Positions 60,063 to 64,000 of a stretch of 64,000 nt of DNA are shown one piece after another. The notes below the pieces were generated by a model that saw only the letters and a program-made list of their open reading frames with translations, ran no database searches and was not told the origin of the DNA. The position numbers and the translations under genes were made by a program. This DNA is from Myxococcus fulvus (GTDB lineage: Bacteria; Myxococcota; Myxococcia; Myxococcales; Myxococcaceae): positions 1,488,001 to 1,552,000 of the forward strand of contig NZ_FOIB01000001.1 in assembly GCF_900111765.1 (NCBI RefSeq), read 5' to 3'. Numbering within the stretch: the stretch's first letter is position 1; each line of letters opens with the position of its first letter.

Positions 60063-61652
60063 ATGCGCCCCCTTCCGCGCTCCGCGTGGCCGCTGCTTCC
60101 GATTCTGCTCCTGTCCTGCTCCGACGCGGGCCTGTACGCCATCGACGGGCGTGGGGCCAACGGCGGAGACCGCGCCAACTTCTCCGGCAAGGTCTGCGTG
60201 CCGCTCGCCGGCGGCGAGGCGTTCCCCACCAAGGTCCTCTTCGCGCTGCAGGGCGGCGAGGGCGTCGAGACGGAAATCGTGGGCTACGCCACCGATGGCC
60301 TCGCCACGCTCTCCAGCCGCTTCTCCGGCCCGTTCGTGAAGTTCGGCCTGGTGGCGTACCACTCGGTGGCCACCGGCATCCTGGGCGGCTTCTCCGACGC
60401 GGCGGACTTCCAGGCCGCGCTGCCGCGCTTCGCCACCTACCAGGAGACGGGGCCCGTCAGCATCCGCTCCTCGCTGCGGCTGGCCAAGACGCTGCTCGCC
60501 GGTGACATGCAGACGTCGTGTCGCGGCGAGGTGGCCCGCACGCGCTACGTGGTCGTCGTCGTCGTGCGCAGCCAGGACACCAGCTGCGCCAACCCGGCCT
60601 TCAACATCGGCCTGGACGCCACGTGCAACGCGCTGACGGACAAGGTCGCCTGCAGCCAGTGCGAGCTCACCGCCGTCACCGGCGAAATCAAGGCCCTGGC
60701 CCAGCAGTACGGCGCGGGCGAGGTGGTGGTGCAGCCCATCTACGTGCGCGACGTGGCGGACCCCAACACCCGCGCGCACGTGGCGGCCATCGCCCACGCG
60801 GGCGGCACCCAGCCGGTGGAGACCGACGCGGCGGGCCTGTCCCCCACGCTCTCCGGCATCCAGTACGCCGCGCGCACCAACACCCTCAAGCTCAAGCGCT
60901 TCCTCGCCTTCAACCGCAACGTGGTGGTGCGCGCCGGCCAGGTGCTCGTCGACAGCGACGGAGACGGCCTGCCGGACGTGGACGAGGTCGCCCTGGGCAC
61001 GGACCCCACGGTGGTCGACACCGACCAGGACGGGCTGATGGACGGCATCGAGGTCCGCGTCGGGTTGGACCCGCTCGTCCCCGACATCATCAACGGCTGC
61101 AACCTGTCGCTCGACGAGGATGGGGATCGGCTCAACACCTGTGAAGAGCGCGTGCTGGGCACCAACCCCTGCATCGGCGACAGCGACGGCGACACGATTC
61201 CGGACCTGGTGGAGGTGCTGTCGCAGACCAACCCGCTGGTGCCCGAGGACCTGCTCGACTCGGACCGCGACGGCATCACCAACGTCGCCGAAATCGAGGC
61301 GCATGGAGATCCGCTGAGCGCCGACCTCGACTTCCACCGCGAGCGCGCCTACGGCTACGACCTGGTGGAGTCCGAGCCCACCGTGGACGGACGCACCTGC
61401 TACGACTCGCGCGTGGAGAACATCACCCTGGTGCGCACGCTGGCGCGGCCCCACCCGCTCGTGCCCGGCGAGCTCATCCCCGCGGGCACCAACGAAATCT
61501 ACCTGTACCTCCAGGCCGGCCGGGACAACGACCCGCGCGGCGCCGGCATCGGCTCCCTGCTCATCCAGAGCATCCAGTACGACGAGAAGGAGGGACGCAC
61601 CCCCTCCGGTACCCTCCCGTTGGACCCCGAGGCCTTCATCCTCGGAACCTGA
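60063..61652 (+). CDS. lipoprotein with VWA-like region and TSP3-like calcium repeats
   Basis: A 529-residue lipoprotein (signal LLPILLLSCSDAG). The N-terminal half is a Rossmann-like domain (KFGLVAYHSV, YVVVVVVRSQDTSC, VVVQPIYVRDVADP) similar to VWA folds but without a clear DxSxS motif. The C-terminal half has calcium-binding loops DSDGDGLPDVDE, DTDQDGLMDGIE, DEDGDRLNTCEE, DSDGDTIPDLVE and DSDRDGITNVAE (thrombospondin type 3/dockerin-like). It probably faces the cell exterior and is stabilised by Ca2+. It starts 144 nt after the cytochrome gene. Confidence 0.78.
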   Translation: MRPLPRSAWPLLPILLLSCSDAGLYAIDGRGANGGDRANFSGKVCVPLAGGEAFPTKVLFALQGGEGVETEIVGYATDGLATLSSRFSGPFVKFGLVAYHSVATGILGGFSDAADFQAALPRFATYQETGPVSIRSSLRLAKTLLAGDMQTSCRGEVARTRYVVVVVVRSQDTSCANPAFNIGLDATCNALTDKVACSQCELTAVTGEIKALAQQYGAGEVVVQPIYVRDVADPNTRAHVAAIAHAGGTQPVETDAAGLSPTLSGIQYAARTNTLKLKRFLAFNRNVVVRAGQVLVDSDGDGLPDVDEVALGTDPTVVDTDQDGLMDGIEVRVGLDPLVPDIINGCNLSLDEDGDRLNTCEERVLGTNPCIGDSDGDTIPDLVEVLSQTNPLVPEDLLDSDRDGITNVAEIEAHGDPLSADLDFHRERAYGYDLVESEPTVDGRTCYDSRVENITLVRTLARPHPLVPGELIPAGTNEIYLYLQAGRDNDPRGAGIGSLLIQSIQYDEKEGRTPSGTLPLDPEAFILGT

Positions 61653-61663
61653 TCCACCCGTGG

Positions 61664-61708
61664 GTGTGGGGTCCTCCCCTCGCCCGGGCTGGGGAGTGCC
61701 CCCCACAC
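61664..61708 (+). terminator. two-stem hairpin between surface-protein genes
   Basis: GTGTGGGG (61664-61671) pairs with CCCCACAC (61701-61708), and inside it CTCCCC (61674-61679) pairs with GGGGAG (61691-61696). It begins 12 nt after a stop codon, so it is a terminator candidate; no T-run follows. Confidence 0.5.
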
Positions 61709-61822
61709 TCCTCCGCCCAGTCCCCCTCGCTCCATGCGCAACCCCCTGAAATCACGGATGTTTGATTCAGGACGGGGAGCGGATCGGCTCTTGCTAAGGG
61801 CTCGGGGCTGAAAGGAGTCACC

Positions 61823-63148
61823 ATGTCACGCGTTCGATTCGCTCCGGTGTTGATGCTCGGGGCAATGCTGGTCGTGAGCCCCGGTCTTGCCCAGGCACAG
61901 TCCAACGACAATCCCGACAACCCGGAGTGTCTCGGCGACAGCTGCGGCAAGCCCCAGGAGGAGGGTGGCGGTTGCGGCTGCGGTTGCGGCTCGGTGTGGG
62001 TGAACTACACGGACGACGGCGACACGCTCTCCTACACGGACGACGCGGATGGCGACGGCCGCGCGGATGACCGCGACAACTGCCCGTTCGCGTCCAACCG
62101 CGACCAGGCGGACGGCGACGGCGACGGCGTGGGCAACGTCTGCGACAACTGCGCGACGCTCTCCAACTTCCAGCAGCGCGACGCCGACGGTGATGGCATC
62201 GGCGACGACTGCGACCCGGACCGCGACAACGACGGCATCGCCAACGAGCAGGACAACTGCCCGCTCATCCCCAACAAGGACCAGGCCAACCTGGACGGTG
62301 ATGCGCAGGGCGACGTCTGCGACGCGGACGACGACAACGACGGCGTGGCGGACGGCACGGACAACTGCCCGCGCGTCGCCAACCCCGACCAGGTGATGCC
62401 GGCCGACGGCAGCCAGTGCCGCGTGGACGCGGATGGCGACAACATCGCCGACAGCAGCGACAACTGCCCCGGGCTGCCCAACCCCGAGCAGACCGACCGT
62501 GACAACGACGGCCAGGGTGACGCGTGCGACGCGGACGACGACGAGGACGGCGTCCTCGACGACGACGACAACTGCCCGGAGGTGGCGAACCGCGACCAGG
62601 CGGACAGCGACGGCGACGGCCGGGGTGACGCGTGCGACGACCACTTCTGCGTCGTGGTGGACCCCACGCAGAAGGACCAGTGCCTGGACCCGAAGTCGTC
62701 CTTCGCCGTCAGCGCTGGCGGCACCAAGACGCTGGAGCGCGCCGGTGAGGCGCTGCGTCCGCCGCTGTTCGCCAACCGCAACGGCGCGGCCATGGAGTAC
62801 CGCTGGACGGTGACCAAGCGCCCCTCGGGCTCCAACGCCGTGGTGGAGAACCCCCAGGGCGCGGTGACGCTCAGCCGCAACTGGCAGTACTCGTACGTGG
62901 ACGGCAGCGTGCCGAACTTCGTGCCCGACACCGAGGGCACGTACGAGCTGACCGTGGAGGCCCGCCTGGCCTTCGCCGACCGCGTCTTCCCGGAGCAGCG
63001 CGTCTCCACCAGCACCCTGGTGCTGAAGGTGGGTGAGGGCGACGGGGAGGGTGGCAACTGCAGCTCCGTCCCCGCCGGCTTCAGCGCCACCGCGCTGGGC
63101 GCCGCGCTGCTGCGCATGCTGATGCGCCGTCGTCGCAGCGAGCAGTAA
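61823..63148 (+). CDS. thrombospondin type 3 repeat protein with MYXO-CTERM-like tail
   Basis: A 441-residue secreted protein: signal peptide (LMLGAMLVVSPGLAQAQ), a Gly/Cys run (GGGCGCGCGS), then about 200 residues of TSP3 repeats with the consensus DxDxDGxxDxxDNCP (for example DADGDGRADDRDNCP, DRDNDGIANEQDNCP, DDDEDGVLDDDDNCP). A beta-sandwich region comes next (AAMEYRWTVTKRPSGSNAVV.. YELTVEARLAFADR). The C-terminus is CSSVPAGFSATALGAALL followed by an Arg-rich end, which resembles the myxosortase (MYXO-CTERM) sorting signal. AAAGGAG precedes the ATG. Expected on the cell surface with many bound Ca2+ ions. Confidence 0.85.
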   Translation: MSRVRFAPVLMLGAMLVVSPGLAQAQSNDNPDNPECLGDSCGKPQEEGGGCGCGCGSVWVNYTDDGDTLSYTDDADGDGRADDRDNCPFASNRDQADGDGDGVGNVCDNCATLSNFQQRDADGDGIGDDCDPDRDNDGIANEQDNCPLIPNKDQANLDGDAQGDVCDADDDNDGVADGTDNCPRVANPDQVMPADGSQCRVDADGDNIADSSDNCPGLPNPEQTDRDNDGQGDACDADDDEDGVLDDDDNCPEVANRDQADSDGDGRGDACDDHFCVVVDPTQKDQCLDPKSSFAVSAGGTKTLERAGEALRPPLFANRNGAAMEYRWTVTKRPSGSNAVVENPQGAVTLSRNWQYSYVDGSVPNFVPDTEGTYELTVEARLAFADRVFPEQRVSTSTLVLKVGEGDGEGGNCSSVPAGFSATALGAALLRMLMRRRRSEQ

Positions 63149-63182
63149 TCTCGTCGTCCCCCTCGCCAGGAGGTCGTACCGC

Positions 63183-64000
63183 ATGCGTCGCCTTGTCCGA
63201 CTCCCGCTGCTGATGGCGGGCCTCCTGGCCACGGGGCTGTTGTCCTGCACCGACTCGATGTTGGAGCCCCGGACGGAACAGCAGACCCACGTCGATGACC
63301 GCGTGATGCTCCAGGGGCGCGTGTGCACGCGCCCGCCCAACCCCTCCGGCTTCCCGGTGAAGGTGGTGGTGGTCATCGACGAGTCGGGCAGCATGTGCAT
63401 CAGCGACCCGCCAGGCGCGCAGACCGACAGCGGCTTCTGTCAGCGCGCCGAGGTGCAGGCCATCATCCCGCCGGGCGTCACGGAGCCCGCGCGCGTGCGC
63501 GCCCTCAAGCGCCTGGTGAACCAGTTCCGTCAGGTCAACGCGGCGGGCGGCAACGTGCAGGTGTCCGTGGCCCCCTTCGAGACGAACGTGCGCAACGTCT
63601 GGCCGCCGGCCACGACGGGCAACCGCTTCGCCCGGCCCGACACCAACATCGACAGCTACATCGACGGGCTGCAGAGCCAATTGGGCAAGGGCACCGACTA
63701 CCAGGGCGCGCTGTCGTACGCGTACAGCCTCATCGCCAGCGACATCAACGCCGTGGCCCTGTCCAACCCGGAGGTGCTGCCGCGCACCCGCTACGTCGTC
63801 GTCTTCCTCACGGACGGCACGCCGTACCCGCGCTGCTCGGCCACCGACAACCTCAGCGTGTACGCCAACCCGGACAACCCGGACCTGACGTGGGCGGACT
63901 CCATCGTGAGCTTCTGCAACGCCACGAACACCACGGACCAGATCGACGGGTTCGAGATCGGCACGGACCGCAACCAGAACTACCAGCTCTTCAGCTACGT
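63183..64000 (+). CDS. VWA-domain lipoprotein, 3' end missing
   Basis: The first 272 codons of a lipoprotein (signal LLATGLLSCTD) cut by the window edge. A von Willebrand factor A domain starts at about residue 58, KVVVVIDESGSMC, with the DxSxS metal-ion-dependent adhesion motif, and later GKGTDYQGALSYAY and VVFLTDGTPYP supply the remaining MIDAS residues (Thr and Asp). Such domains bind ligands through a metal. GGAGG precedes the ATG. It lies 34 nt after the TSP3-repeat gene and is probably co-transcribed. Its C-terminal content cannot be seen. Confidence 0.85.
   Translation, partial: MRRLVRLPLLMAGLLATGLLSCTDSMLEPRTEQQTHVDDRVMLQGRVCTRPPNPSGFPVKVVVVIDESGSMCISDPPGAQTDSGFCQRAEVQAIIPPGVTEPARVRALKRLVNQFRQVNAAGGNVQVSVAPFETNVRNVWPPATTGNRFARPDTNIDSYIDGLQSQLGKGTDYQGALSYAYSLIASDINAVALSNPEVLPRTRYVVVFLTDGTPYPRCSATDNLSVYANPDNPDLTWADSIVSFCNATNTTDQIDGFEIGTDRNQNYQLFSY

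Noticed and set aside
61653..61822. Sigma-54-like promoter upstream of the TSP3-repeat gene
   Set aside because: GG and GC elements in CGGCTCTTGCTA are five bases apart instead of ten, so the spacing is wrong.

Overview
The window is high-GC DNA (roughly 70% G+C) with codon use, lipoprotein abundance and gene content of a fruiting myxobacterium, family Myxococcaceae (Myxococcus, Corallococcus, Pyxidicoccus or a close relative). The strongest marker is the trio protoporphyrinogen oxidase (hemG) / csgA (C-signal) / fprA (pdxH-like), laid out as known around csgA in Myxococcus xanthus. No mobile element, integrase, CRISPR array, rRNA or tRNA was seen, so this looks like a core chromosomal segment.

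Layout. 1-7.8 kb (minus strand): the 5' part of miaE, a GNAT acetyltransferase, a TonB-like AgmX/PglI-type protein, a patatin lipoprotein, a membrane protein flanked by strong RNA structures, gluQ, a PEGA-domain protein and a DUF378-like membrane protein. 8-18.4 kb (mostly plus): an AsmA-like protein, a metallophosphoesterase, a class III nucleotidyl cyclase with GAF-like regions, rlmN, a GCS2-family carboxylate-amine ligase, an unknown lipoprotein and a TolB-like lipoprotein. 18.5-20.5 kb: a LytTR/LytS-type two-component pair preceded by a 37-residue membrane peptide. 20.6-26.3 kb: hemG, csgA, fprA/pdxH, glgA, a soluble Ser/Thr kinase and a LEA14-like lipoprotein. 26.3-34.6 kb: a CNNM/CorC protein, a secretin-N-like protein, an LVIVD-repeat lipoprotein, a WD40-like protein, aat, a second LEA14-like lipoprotein and an HExxH zinc-protease-like protein.

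34.9-42.0 kb is one heme-uptake operon: a Fur-box promoter, a Com-like zinc-ribbon peptide, a TonB-dependent receptor, an HmuY-like lipoprotein, HmuS, HmuT, HmuU and HmuV. The last four are joined by ATGA overlaps. 42.4-45.9 kb holds a HELGH metalloprotease lipoprotein, a small membrane-anchored partner and an EamA permease.

46-57.4 kb (minus strand) is the most interesting block: eight tightly packed genes for an envelope-spanning assembly. It comprises a small secreted protein, an FHA protein with one membrane span and an AgmX/PglI C-terminal domain, an outer-membrane barrel, three TPR proteins (546, 1090 and 641 residues) and two lipoproteins, one of them coiled-coil. The architecture resembles the Glt gliding and Nfs spore-coat machineries of M. 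xanthus, but no MotAB/TolQR-type motor gene lies nearby. Divergent from it run a two-CxxCH cytochrome with a propeller-like region and three surface proteins: a lipoprotein with TSP3-like calcium repeats, a TSP3-repeat protein with a MYXO-CTERM-like tail, and a VWA lipoprotein cut by the window end.
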